Below, piece by piece: positions 1 to 8,796 of a stretch of DNA of 60,011 nt. Below the pieces are notes generated by a model, which worked only from the letters and a program-made list of their open reading frames with translations, did not search any database and was not told where the DNA came from. The stretch covers positions 1 through 60,011 of the forward strand of contig NZ_JASFDV010000038.1 in assembly GCF_030766825.1 (NCBI RefSeq). The letters run 5' to 3'. The DNA comes from Nocardiopsis sp. CC223A. Lineage in GTDB: Bacteria > Actinomycetota > Actinomycetes > Streptosporangiales > Streptosporangiaceae. A program made the translations under genes and the position numbers. Within the stretch, counting starts at the first letter, position 1. Each line of letters starts with the position of its first letter.

Positions 1-399
1 CCGGCCTGGCGTCCGGGGACGTTCGACCGGGTCCTGGTCGACGCGCCCTGCACGGGTCTGGGCGCGCTGCGCCGCCGTCCCGAGGCGCGCTGGCGGCGCA
101 CCGAGGACTCCGCGGCCGAACTCGCCCCGCTCCAGCACGACCTGCTGGCCAACGCCGTGGAGTCGGTGCGCCCGGGCGGGGTGGTGGCGTACGTGACGTG
201 CTCGCCGCACCTGGACGAGACCGACGTGATCGTGCGCCGTGTGCTGGCCGAACGCGACGACCTCACCCTGCTGCGCGCCGCCGACCTGCTGGACGAGGTG
301 CCCGGCCTGGCCGCCGGGGAGGACGGGAAGTACGTGCAGTTCTGGCCGCACCGGCACGGCACCGACGCCATGTTCCTGGCCCTGCTGCGCCGGAACTGA
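1..399 (+). CDS. rsmB: 16S rRNA cytosine-C5 methyltransferase RsmB, 3' end only
   Basis: The gene enters the window already in progress; 132 codons of its C-terminal half are visible. It belongs to the Sun/NOL1/NOP2 m5C methyltransferase family, which methylates a cytosine in 16S rRNA (C967 in E. coli) using S-adenosylmethionine. The family's two catalytic cysteines are visible: DAPCTG near visible residue 17 (the nucleophile region is shared between this and the next motif) and VTCSPH near visible residue 67. The protein ends RRN at a TGA stop. It lies upstream of rpe, a common actinobacterial arrangement. Whether an N-terminal NusB-like RNA-binding domain exists cannot be seen here. Confidence 0.9.
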   Translation, partial: PAWRPGTFDRVLVDAPCTGLGALRRRPEARWRRTEDSAAELAPLQHDLLANAVESVRPGGVVAYVTCSPHLDETDVIVRRVLAERDDLTLLRAADLLDEVPGLAAGEDGKYVQFWPHRHGTDAMFLALLRRN

Positions 400-408
400 C
401 CCGGCGCC

Positions 409-442
409 CGGCCGCGGTGCCCTGTCCGGGGTGCCGCGGCCG
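409..442 (+). terminator. hairpin after rsmB, possible terminator
   Basis: A perfect 9-bp inverted repeat (CGGCCGCGG and CCGCGGCCG) with a 16-nt loop starts 9 nt after the rsmB stop. There is no U tract, so this is only a structural candidate. Confidence 0.4.
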
Positions 443-553
443 CCTCCGGCTAAATCGGACAAATCATGATCTACATCGTCAAGTTGGGGCTTTTCGGGGA
501 AGCATTCCAGGTCCGACCGGGTGCCCCGCCCCGGGACCGGCGGCCGGTCTGGC

Positions 554-559
554 TACACT
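554..559 (+). promoter_or_regulatory. -10 box for a leaderless rpe transcript
   Basis: TACACT ends 7 nt before the rpe GTG. A transcript starting the normal distance downstream would begin on or next to the start codon, and no Shine-Dalgarno sequence precedes it. No convincing -35 box is visible. Confidence 0.5.
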
Positions 560-566
560 GCCAGGC

Positions 567-1235
567 GTGGCAATCCAGATCTCACCCAGCATCCTGAGCG
601 CCGACTTCGCGCGCCTGGCCGACGAGGCCGCCGCCGTCCCCAACGCCGACTGGCTGCACGTCGACGTGATGGACGGGCACTTCGTCCCCAACCTCACGCT
701 CGGCCTGCCCATCGTCGAGTCCCTGCTCAAGGCGACCGACACCCCCCTGGACTGCCACCTCATGATCGAGGACCCCGACCGCTGGGCGCCCGCCTACGCC
801 GAGGCCGGGGCGGGCAGCGTCACCATCCACGCCAAGGCCGCGAGCGCCCCCGTGCGCACCCTGCGCGAGATCCGCCGGCTGGGCGCCCGCGCCGGACTGG
901 CCCTCAACCCCGCCGAGCCGGTCGAGCCCTACGCCGACCTCGTCGGCGAGATGGACATGCTCCTGCTCATGACCGTCGAGCCCGGATTCGGCGGCCAGAG
1001 GTTCCTCGACCTGGTCCTGCCCAAGATCCGCCGCGCCCGCGAGATCCTCGACGGCCGCGAGGCCTCCGTCTGGCTCCAGGTCGACGGCGGCGTCGGCGAC
1101 GAGACCATCGAACGCGCCGCCGAGGCCGGGGCCGACGTCTTCGTCGCCGGGTCCGCCGTCTACGGCGCCCAGGACCCCGCCAAGGCCATCGACTCCCTGC
1201 GCGCCCAGGCGATCGAGGCCGCCGCACGCGGGTAA
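567..1235 (+). CDS. rpe: ribulose-phosphate 3-epimerase
   Basis: A 222-residue TIM-barrel enzyme interconverting ribulose 5-phosphate and xylulose 5-phosphate in the cytosolic pentose phosphate pathway. Family motifs appear in order: [12 protein letters not shown] at the N-terminus, [12 protein letters not shown] with the first catalytic aspartate, [21 protein letters not shown], and [10 protein letters not shown] with the second catalytic aspartate. The usual HAEA is HAKA here, a small departure in a mostly conserved strand. The GTG at 567 is chosen because the encoded protein then begins AIQISPSIL like its relatives and because a -10 box sits 7 nt upstream; the frame stays open further upstream but that part has no family similarity. 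Confidence 0.95.
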   Translation: MAIQISPSILSADFARLADEAAAVPNADWLHVDVMDGHFVPNLTLGLPIVESLLKATDTPLDCHLMIEDPDRWAPAYAEAGAGSVTIHAKAASAPVRTLREIRRLGARAGLALNPAEPVEPYADLVGEMDMLLLMTVEPGFGGQRFLDLVLPKIRRAREILDGREASVWLQVDGGVGDETIERAAEAGADVFVAGSAVYGAQDPAKAIDSLRAQAIEAAARG

Positions 1236-1245
1236 CGATCCCGGC

Positions 1246-1281
1246 GCGGCGCCGGTGTGCGACTGGTCACACCGGCGCCGC
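1246..1281 (+). terminator. strong hairpin after rpe
   Basis: A perfect 14-bp stem (1246-1259 with 1268-1281) and 8-nt loop begin 11 nt after the rpe stop. The following ACCCTCTAGGCTTT is only weakly T-rich; TAGGCT at 1288-1293 could instead be a -10 box for the next gene. Confidence 0.65.
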
Positions 1282-1413
1282 ACCCTCTAGGCTTTCGCCC
1301 CGTAGTCGTCGATTCCGCTTGGTCGCGGCTCCGTCTTCCCCCCGCGCGGCGCGGACCGGGGGAGCGGCGCGGCGTGAGCACGTTGCCAGGCACGGACACC
1401 TGGAGTGCTCGCT

Positions 1414-2451
1414 GTGAACCTGGACGTGCTGTGGGACGCCGAGACCGCCCCCATCCGGTGGCTCCAGGGGGTGGGGGAGTGGCCCCTCCTGCCCTTGGAG
1501 GCGGTCACCGGACTCGGCTCCCAGACCTTCGTCATCGCCCTGCTCGCCCTGGTCCTGTGGTCGGTGGACTCGGCGCTGGGCGCCCGCCTGTTCGTCCTCT
1601 GCGTGGGCACCGGGGTGCTCAACCACCTGTTCAAGGGCCTGGTGTTCGGATCCCGTCCCTCCTGGTACGACGCGGGGGTCACCGCGCACGTCGCCGAGTC
1701 CAGCTTCGGTATGCCTTCGGGGCACGCCCAGGGCTCCACCGTCCTGTGGGGCTATCTGGGGATCAGGTCCGGGCGGCGCGGCCCGCTGTGGGCGGCGATC
1801 GCCCTGATCGCGCTCATCTGCCTGTCGCGCGTGTACCTGGGCGCCCACTTCATCAGCGACGTGGCGGTGGGGGTGCTGCTGGGCGCCGCCACCCTGTGGG
1901 CGTTCCTGCGCTGGGAGGAGCGGGTGCTGGCCTGGTGGCGCGGGCTGGACACCCCGCGCTGGATCGGTGTCGCCCTGGCCGCGTCCCTGGTGCCCTGTGT
2001 GGTCGGCGCGGTATGGCGGTACACGGTGTACGGCGGCCGGGAGGTCCCGGTGGAGTGGATCGGCGCGACCCCGCCCGATCCGGCCGGGTACACGCTCGCC
2101 GGCCTGTTCACCCTGGGCGGGGCGCTGCTGGGCGGGCTGGTCGGCCTCACCCTGCTGGACCGGCGCGGCTGGTACAGCGCGCGGGGGACCGTCCCGGCCC
2201 GGGTCGCACGGTTCGTGCTGGGCATCTCCGTGGTGGTCGCGGTACTGGCCTTCGAGGACGTGCTGTTCGGCGGCCTTTCCGGGTTCACCGAGGCGGTGGT
2301 GTCCTTCCTCGTCTACGGGGCCATCGCGTTCTGGGCGACCTTCGGAGCGCCGGAGCTGTTCCTGCGCAGCGGCCTGGCGCAGCGCCCCGCGGCCCCGGAC
2401 GAGCAGGCGGAACACGCGCGGGAACCGGCCGACGGCACGCCCGGGGCATGA
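1414..2451 (+). CDS. PAP2-family membrane phosphatase
   Basis: A 345-residue integral membrane protein of the PAP2 / lipid phosphate phosphatase superfamily. All three signature blocks are present: KGLVFGSRP (KX6RP), MPSGHAQ (PSGH), and SRVYLGAHFISDV (SRX5HX3D with the catalytic histidine). Hydrophobic segments surround these, and several more follow in the C-terminal half (for example around VARFVLGISVVVAVLAF). Substrates of the family include phosphatidate and undecaprenyl pyrophosphate; which one applies cannot be told. GTG 1414 is preferred because GGAG lies 8 nt upstream; GTG 1405 in the same frame is the alternative and would add three residues. The charged C-terminal tail (DEQAEHAREPADG) is probably cytoplasmic. 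Confidence 0.85.
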   Translation: MNLDVLWDAETAPIRWLQGVGEWPLLPLEAVTGLGSQTFVIALLALVLWSVDSALGARLFVLCVGTGVLNHLFKGLVFGSRPSWYDAGVTAHVAESSFGMPSGHAQGSTVLWGYLGIRSGRRGPLWAAIALIALICLSRVYLGAHFISDVAVGVLLGAATLWAFLRWEERVLAWWRGLDTPRWIGVALAASLVPCVVGAVWRYTVYGGREVPVEWIGATPPDPAGYTLAGLFTLGGALLGGLVGLTLLDRRGWYSARGTVPARVARFVLGISVVVAVLAFEDVLFGGLSGFTEAVVSFLVYGAIAFWATFGAPELFLRSGLAQRPAAPDEQAEHAREPADGTPGA

Positions 2452-2526
2452 TCCCCATCACACGAACTATGCGCGGTTGCTACTGCGGCGTTAAGATCGT
2501 TGGCGTCTCAGACATGAGTTGAGAAT

Positions 2527-2653
2527 GCGTGCTCCGGGGTCGGTGAAAGTCCGAACCGGCGGTGACAGTCCGCGACCCGGCCGAGTCCATCGGCCGGTTG
2601 AACCGGTGGAATTCCGGTACCGACGGTGAAAGTCCGGATGGGAGGCAGCACGC
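2527..2653 (+). promoter_or_regulatory. FMN riboswitch (RFN element)
   Basis: The aptamer consensus is recognisable: GGTGAAAGTCCGAACCGGC, GGTGACAGTCCGCGACCC, GGTGGAATTCCGGTACC and CGGTGAAAGTCCGGATGGGA. Helix P1 is a perfect 7-bp pairing of GCGTGCT (2527-2533) with AGCACGC (2647-2653). The variable P3 arm lies in between. FMN binding is known to turn such operons off. The 116 nt between aptamer and ribE has no obvious terminator, whereas GCCCTTCGCC (2693-2702) can pair with GGCAAGGGC (2761-2769) just before the ribE start, so translational control is more likely. Confidence 0.97.
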
Positions 2654-2769
2654 GTCGGGACGGTCTGTGCGCCGTGGTGCCCCGTGCCCGCGGCCCTTCG
2701 CCGACCCGCCGTGGACGCACGTTCCACACACGCCCCGGAGCCGTACCAGGCGACAGGGAAGGCAAGGGC

Positions 2770-3408
2770 GTGTTCACAGGAATCGTGGAAGAGCTCGGTG
2801 AGGTCGTCTCCCTCACCCCCGCGGGACCGGCGGGCGAGGCCGTGCTGCTCACCGTGCGCGGCCCCCTGGTCTCCTCCGACGCCGGCCACGGCGACTCCAT
2901 CTCCGTCAACGGCGTGTGCCTGACCGTCGTCGACCGCGGCGAGGGCACCTTCACCGCCGACGTCATGAAGGAGTCCCTGGACCGCTCCTCCCTGGGCTCC
3001 CTGGCCGCCGGCTCCCCGGTGAACCTCGAACGCGCCGCACGCGTCGACTCGCGCCTGGGCGGGCACATCGTGCAGGGCCACGTGGACGGCACCGCCCGCC
3101 TGCTCTCCCGGAATCCGGGCGACAACTGGGACGTTCTACGGTTCGAGCTGCCCGCCGGGCTGTCCCGGTACGTGGTCGAGAAGGGGTCGATCACGGTCGA
3201 CGGCACCAGCCTGACCGTGTCGGCCGTCAGCGCGCCCGGCGCCGACGCGGCGTTCTTCGAGGTCAGCCTCATCCCGGAGACCCTGCGCGCCACCACCCTG
3301 GGCTCCCTGGCCGTCGGCGCCACCGTGAACATCGAGGTCGACGTCGTCGCCAAGTACGTCGAGCGCATCACCGCCGTGGCCGCCGCCGAGGGCCGCGCGC
3401 GCACCTGA
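2770..3408 (+). CDS. ribE: riboflavin synthase (alpha chain)
   Basis: A 212-residue enzyme joining two 6,7-dimethyl-8-ribityllumazine molecules to give riboflavin plus the pyrimidinedione precursor. The start [10 protein letters not shown] is the family hallmark, and the two internally homologous lumazine-binding halves are visible: [13 protein letters not shown] with [10 protein letters not shown] in the first, [14 protein letters not shown] with a [14 protein letters not shown] end in the second. The GTG start is preceded by AGGGAAGG about 8 nt upstream, which the riboswitch leader can mask. It is the first gene of the operon; ribD, often placed before it in other bacteria, is absent here. 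Confidence 0.96.
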   Translation: MFTGIVEELGEVVSLTPAGPAGEAVLLTVRGPLVSSDAGHGDSISVNGVCLTVVDRGEGTFTADVMKESLDRSSLGSLAAGSPVNLERAARVDSRLGGHIVQGHVDGTARLLSRNPGDNWDVLRFELPAGLSRYVVEKGSITVDGTSLTVSAVSAPGADAAFFEVSLIPETLRATTLGSLAVGATVNIEVDVVAKYVERITAVAAAEGRART

Positions 3409-3476
3409 TCCCCACCGGAGCGGACCCCGCCGGGCCGCCACCGATCCCACACCACCCACCGACACCTGGAGCGGGA

Positions 3477-5275
<1,799 letters not shown>

Positions 5276-5286
5276 GCCGTTCGGGA

Positions 5287-5781
5287 GTGGGAGTACGGGT
5301 GCGGACGAGGGAACAGACCGTGGACGAGGCGGCACAGCGGCCGGAGCGGCCCCGGGTCTGGCGCCCCCGGGCGGTACGGGTGGTCGCCTACGGGCTGGGG
5401 CTCCTGATCGTGGCCACGATGGTCGTCCTGGCGTCGATCCTGCCGGGCGACTGGCGGTTCACGGACCGGCTGCTGCTCGTGGGCGTGGGCCTGGCGATCG
5501 CCGCGACCCTGCACCTGCTGGCCCGGCCCCGGCTGGTGGCGGCACGGGACGGCGTGACGGTGGTCAACGGCATCCGCACGCACGTGCTGTCGTGGGCGGA
5601 GATCGTGGACGTGCGGATGCCCGAGGGCGAGCCGTGGCCGTCGGTGGACCTGTCCGACGGGACGACGCTGGCGGTGATGGGCATCCAGAGCGCGGACGGC
5701 GACCGGGCCCGGGCCGATCTGGCGGAGTTCCGGGAGCTGCTGCGCCGGCGCGGTGAGGCCGAGGAGCCTGACCGGGACTGA
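5287..5781 (+). CDS. PH-domain membrane protein, end of riboflavin operon
   Basis: A 164-residue protein with two hydrophobic segments (about residues 31-50, VVAYGLGLLIVATMVVLASI, and 61-78) followed by a small beta-rich domain containing GVTVVNGIRTHVLSWAEIVDV. That pattern matches the short bacterial PH-like (bPH) domain proteins. Proteins of this kind commonly follow ribH in actinobacteria, but their role is unknown; the position, 11 nt after ribH, suggests cotranscription. GTG 5287 is used; GTG 5299 is equally possible. Function in flavin metabolism should not be assumed from position alone. Confidence 0.75.
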   Translation: MGVRVRTREQTVDEAAQRPERPRVWRPRAVRVVAYGLGLLIVATMVVLASILPGDWRFTDRLLLVGVGLAIAATLHLLARPRLVAARDGVTVVNGIRTHVLSWAEIVDVRMPEGEPWPSVDLSDGTTLAVMGIQSADGDRARADLAEFRELLRRRGEAEEPDRD

Positions 5782-5820
5782 CCCCCGCCCCTGGTTCCGC
5801 CCGCTTTGTGCGAACGTCTA

Positions 5821-5859
5821 ACGGGAGCCTTCGTTTCTTGACGGAACGGAGGCTCCCGT
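5821..5859. terminator. 17-bp hairpin between riboflavin operon and xdhC-like gene
   Basis: A perfect 10-bp outer stem (ACGGGAGCCT with AGGCTCCCGT) continues into a 7-pair inner stem with two G-T wobbles and a TTGAC loop (5838-5842). It lies 40 nt after the operon's last stop and 74 nt before the next start. No U tract is visible, so termination is inferred from stem strength and position. Confidence 0.6.
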
Positions 5860-5932
5860 CGTACCGGGCGGAGCGCATAGTTTGGTGGTGAAGGCCACAG
5901 AGCGTGGAAGCCGACCGGGAGCGGGGTGCCGC

Positions 5933-7093
5933 GTGCGCGATATCCGAGAGGCCGTGGCGGAGATGTACGCCTCGGGGGAGAGGTTCGCCGTCGCGACGGT
6001 GATCGACACCTTCAAGAGCGCGCCGCGCCCGGCCGGGGCGGCGATGGCGGTGAGCGCCTCGGGCGAGGTCGTCGGAAGCCTGTCGGGCGGCTGCGTGGAG
6101 GGCGCGGTCTACGAGGAGGCGATGGAGGCGATCCGCACCGGGGTCCCGGTGCGCCGGACCTACGGGGTCGCCGATGAGGACGCCTTCAGCGTGGGTCTGA
6201 CCTGCGGTGGAACCCTGCACGTGTTCGTGGAGCCGGTGGACCGCGAGCGTTACCCCTCGCTGGGTTCGGTGCTGGGCGCCGTCGACGAGCACCAGCCGGT
6301 GGCGGTGGCCACCGTCGTGTCGGACCCCTCCGGCGAGGACCGGGTGGGGCGGCGCCGGATCGTGTGGCCCGGGCACGCCGAGGGCGACGTGGGCGGCGAC
6401 CGGCTGAACGACGCCCTGGACGACGACGTGCGCGGCATGCTGGCCCAGGGCACCACGGGCCTGCTGCACTACGGTGCGGACGGGCAGCGGCGCGGCGACG
6501 AGCTGGAGGTGTTCGTGCAGGCGTTCGCGCCGCCGCCGCTGATGCTGGTGTTCGGCGCGATCGACTTCGCGGCGGCCGTGGCCCGGATGGGCGCCTTCCT
6601 GGGCTACCGGGTGACGGTGTGCGACGCCCGCCCGGTGTTCGCCACCGCCAAGCGGTTCCCCGCCGCGGAGGAGGTGGTGGTCAAGTGGCCGCACGTGTAC
6701 CTGGACGAGGTGGCCGACCGGGTCGACGAGCGCACGGCGATCTGTGTGCTCACCCACGACCCCAAGTTCGACGTGCCGGTGCTGACGGCGGCGTTGCGCA
6801 CCCGCGCCGGGTACATCGGTGCGATGGGGTCGCGGCGCACCCACGAGGACCGGATGGCGCGGCTGCGCGAGGCGGGCCTGTCCGAGGACGACCTGGCGCG
6901 GCTGCACTCGCCGATCGGCCTGGACCTGGGGGCGCGGACCCCCGAGGAGACGGCGGTGTCGATCGCCGCCGAGCTGGTGCGCTCCCGCTGGGGCGGCAGC
7001 GGCCGGGCGTTGAGCGAGACCACGGGCCGGATCCATCGGGACGTCGCCGTGGATCCCTTCGTTCCGGCCGGATTCGGTCACGTCGACAGGTGA
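5933..7093 (+). CDS. XdhC/CoxI-family protein
   Basis: A 386-residue protein with both family domains: the N-terminal XdhC_CoxI domain (VRDIREAVAEMYASGERFAV, then SGEVVGSLSGGCVEGAVYEEA and LTCGGTLHVFVEP) and the C-terminal Rossmann-like domain (MLVFGAIDFAAAVARMG, TVCDARPVFATAKRFP, YIGAMGSRRTHEDR). Family members mature molybdenum hydroxylases by sulfurating or delivering the molybdenum cofactor. GTG 5933 gives the usual RDI start; the frame is open from 5882. A mocA-like gene follows 125 nt later, but no molybdenum hydroxylase subunit is in this window, so the client enzyme must be elsewhere or the pair acts independently. Confidence 0.88.
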   Translation: MRDIREAVAEMYASGERFAVATVIDTFKSAPRPAGAAMAVSASGEVVGSLSGGCVEGAVYEEAMEAIRTGVPVRRTYGVADEDAFSVGLTCGGTLHVFVEPVDRERYPSLGSVLGAVDEHQPVAVATVVSDPSGEDRVGRRRIVWPGHAEGDVGGDRLNDALDDDVRGMLAQGTTGLLHYGADGQRRGDELEVFVQAFAPPPLMLVFGAIDFAAAVARMGAFLGYRVTVCDARPVFATAKRFPAAEEVVVKWPHVYLDEVADRVDERTAICVLTHDPKFDVPVLTAALRTRAGYIGAMGSRRTHEDRMARLREAGLSEDDLARLHSPIGLDLGARTPEETAVSIAAELVRSRWGGSGRALSETTGRIHRDVAVDPFVPAGFGHVDR

Positions 7094-7218
7094 ACCGAAA
7101 CGCGGGGGCGGGGGAAAGCGCAGGTCGTGTCCGGGGGGTGGAGAGGGTCTGGAAAAGCCTCGGGACGGGGTTCCGCGGGCGGCCGGTGCGCGGTGCCCGC
7201 GCGTGGCATCATCGCGTC

Positions 7219-7818
7219 ATGGGAAGTGGTGAGGGGGAACACGGCCGGGTGGCGGGGCTGCTGCTGGCTGCAGGGGCCGGGAGCAGGCTGGGGCGGCCCA
7301 AGGCACTGGTCGAGGTCGGCGGCGAACGCCTGGTCGACCGGGGGGTGCGCACCCTGCGCGCCGGCGGCTGCGCACCCGTCGTGGTGGTGCTGGGCGCCGC
7401 GGACACGGCGGTCCCCGACGCCTGGACGGTGCTCAACCCGGAGTGGGCCTCGGGGATGGGCTCGTCGCTGCGGGCCGGGATCGACGCCCTGCCCGACGGG
7501 GTCGACGCGGTCCTGATCTCCCTGGCCGACCAGCCGCTGGTCACCCCCCGGGCGGTGGCGCGGCTGGTGGCGGCGCACGCCGAGGGCGCCCGCGCCGCGG
7601 TGGCCACCTACCGCGGCAACCAGCGCAACCCGGTGCTCATCGGCCGCGAGCACTGGTCCACGGTGCACGCCATGGCCGTCGACGACGTGGGAGCGCGCCC
7701 GTTCCTGCGCGCGTACTCCCACGTGGTCACCCCGGTGGCCTGCGACGACGTCGCCAGCCCCGAGGACATCGACACCGAAGAGGACCTGCTGCGCCTGCGC
7801 GACCTGATCGGCCGCTAG
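7219..7818 (+). CDS. MocA-like nucleotidyltransferase
   Basis: A 199-residue NTP-transferase (GT-A Rossmann fold) resembling molybdenum cofactor cytidylyltransferase MocA and related enzymes. The nucleotide-binding LAAGAGSRLGRPKAL starts near residue 15, LADQPLVTP carries the metal-binding aspartate, and NQRNPVLIGREHW plus DDVGARPFLR match the MocA C-terminal pattern. Beside an XdhC-like gene, a role in preparing molybdopterin cytosine dinucleotide is a reasonable inference, but cofactor type is not proven. Its stop codon overlaps the convergent epimerase stop by 4 nt (CTAG). Confidence 0.85.
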   Translation: MGSGEGEHGRVAGLLLAAGAGSRLGRPKALVEVGGERLVDRGVRTLRAGGCAPVVVVLGAADTAVPDAWTVLNPEWASGMGSSLRAGIDALPDGVDAVLISLADQPLVTPRAVARLVAAHAEGARAAVATYRGNQRNPVLIGREHWSTVHAMAVDDVGARPFLRAYSHVVTPVACDDVASPEDIDTEEDLLRLRDLIGR

Positions 7819-8750
7819 GGCGTCGCCGAGGCGGTGATCCCGAAGACGTGGCGGGTGGCCGCGCCGGGTTCCAGGACGATGAGGCCGGTGCCGGTGTCGA
7901 ACGCGTTCGCCGGGCAGGTCATCGGCTCCACGGCCAGGTGGGCGCGGTGGTCGGCGCCGGTGAGGGTGTCGGAGCTGAACAGCTGGAGGTACCCGAAGCT
8001 CTCGTCGCACCACACCGACACCCGTCGGTGCGGCCCGTCCAGGTGGGTCCAGGCGCGGCCGTGGGCGTCGCGTTCGCCGATGGTGAAGGCGGTGTCCAGG
8101 ACGGTGCCGCCCAGCCTGCGGCCCGGCGGCCGGAAGTCCAGGTCGGTGCCGTCCACGGCGACGGGGTCCCCGTCGGGCAGCAGCCGTCCGTCGACCGGCA
8201 GGCGGCGGTCGACGGGGGCGTTCACGGTGAGCTCGCCGCGGTCGGCCAGGCCCCGCACGGGTTCGCCCAGGTCGAGGTAGGGGTGGAAGCCCAGCCCGAA
8301 CGGCGCGGGGGAGTCCCCGGTGGTGCGCGCAGTGGTGGTGACGGTGAGGCCGTCCCCGTCGAGCCGGTACGCCAGGTCCAGCGCCAGCGGGAAGGGGTAG
8401 CCGGCGGAGGCGGGCAGGTCCAGGTGCAGCTCCGCCTCCGCCTCGGAGGTCCGCACCGGCGTCCACACCCGGTCGTGGACCAGCCCGTGGATGGCCGACC
8501 CGGTGGCGGGGTCGTTGACCTCCAACCGGTACTCGTCCCCGCCGAACCGGTAGCGGCCGTCGCCGATCCGGTTGGGCCAGGGGGCGAGCACCTGTCCCTG
8601 GAACGCGGTGGGCGCGCCGGTGTAGGGCCACACCAGGTCGTCGCCCCGCCAGGTGAGCGCCTGGAGTGCGGCGCCCTCGGTGGCGATGCGGGCACCGAAG
8701 TCCCCCGAGCGCAGTTCGATGGTCTCTCCCACGTGCGGTCTCTCTCTCAT
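7815..8750 (-). CDS. aldose 1-epimerase-like protein
   Basis: A 311-residue galactose-mutarotase-like beta-sandwich enzyme that probably interconverts hexose anomers in the cytosol. Recognisable blocks: LVWPYTGAPTAFQGQVLAPWPNR cannot be shown whole but its APWPNRIGDGRY core lies near residue 57; SAIHGLVHDRVW holds the first conserved histidine; GLGFHPYLDLG the second; and the C-terminal LAVEPMTCPANAF contains the catalytic glutamate typical of the family. It lies 46 nt downstream of the kinase gene on the same strand and may be cotranscribed with it. Substrate preference is not readable. Confidence 0.88.
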   Translation of the reverse strand: MRERPHVGETIELRSGDFGARIATEGAALQALTWRGDDLVWPYTGAPTAFQGQVLAPWPNRIGDGRYRFGGDEYRLEVNDPATGSAIHGLVHDRVWTPVRTSEAEAELHLDLPASAGYPFPLALDLAYRLDGDGLTVTTTARTTGDSPAPFGLGFHPYLDLGEPVRGLADRGELTVNAPVDRRLPVDGRLLPDGDPVAVDGTDLDFRPPGRRLGGTVLDTAFTIGERDAHGRAWTHLDGPHRRVSVWCDESFGYLQLFSSDTLTGADHRAHLAVEPMTCPANAFDTGTGLIVLEPGAATRHVFGITASATP

Positions 8751-8796
8751 GCCCGGTTCCCCACCACGGTCCGGCCCTTCGCCGAACCGGGCGATC

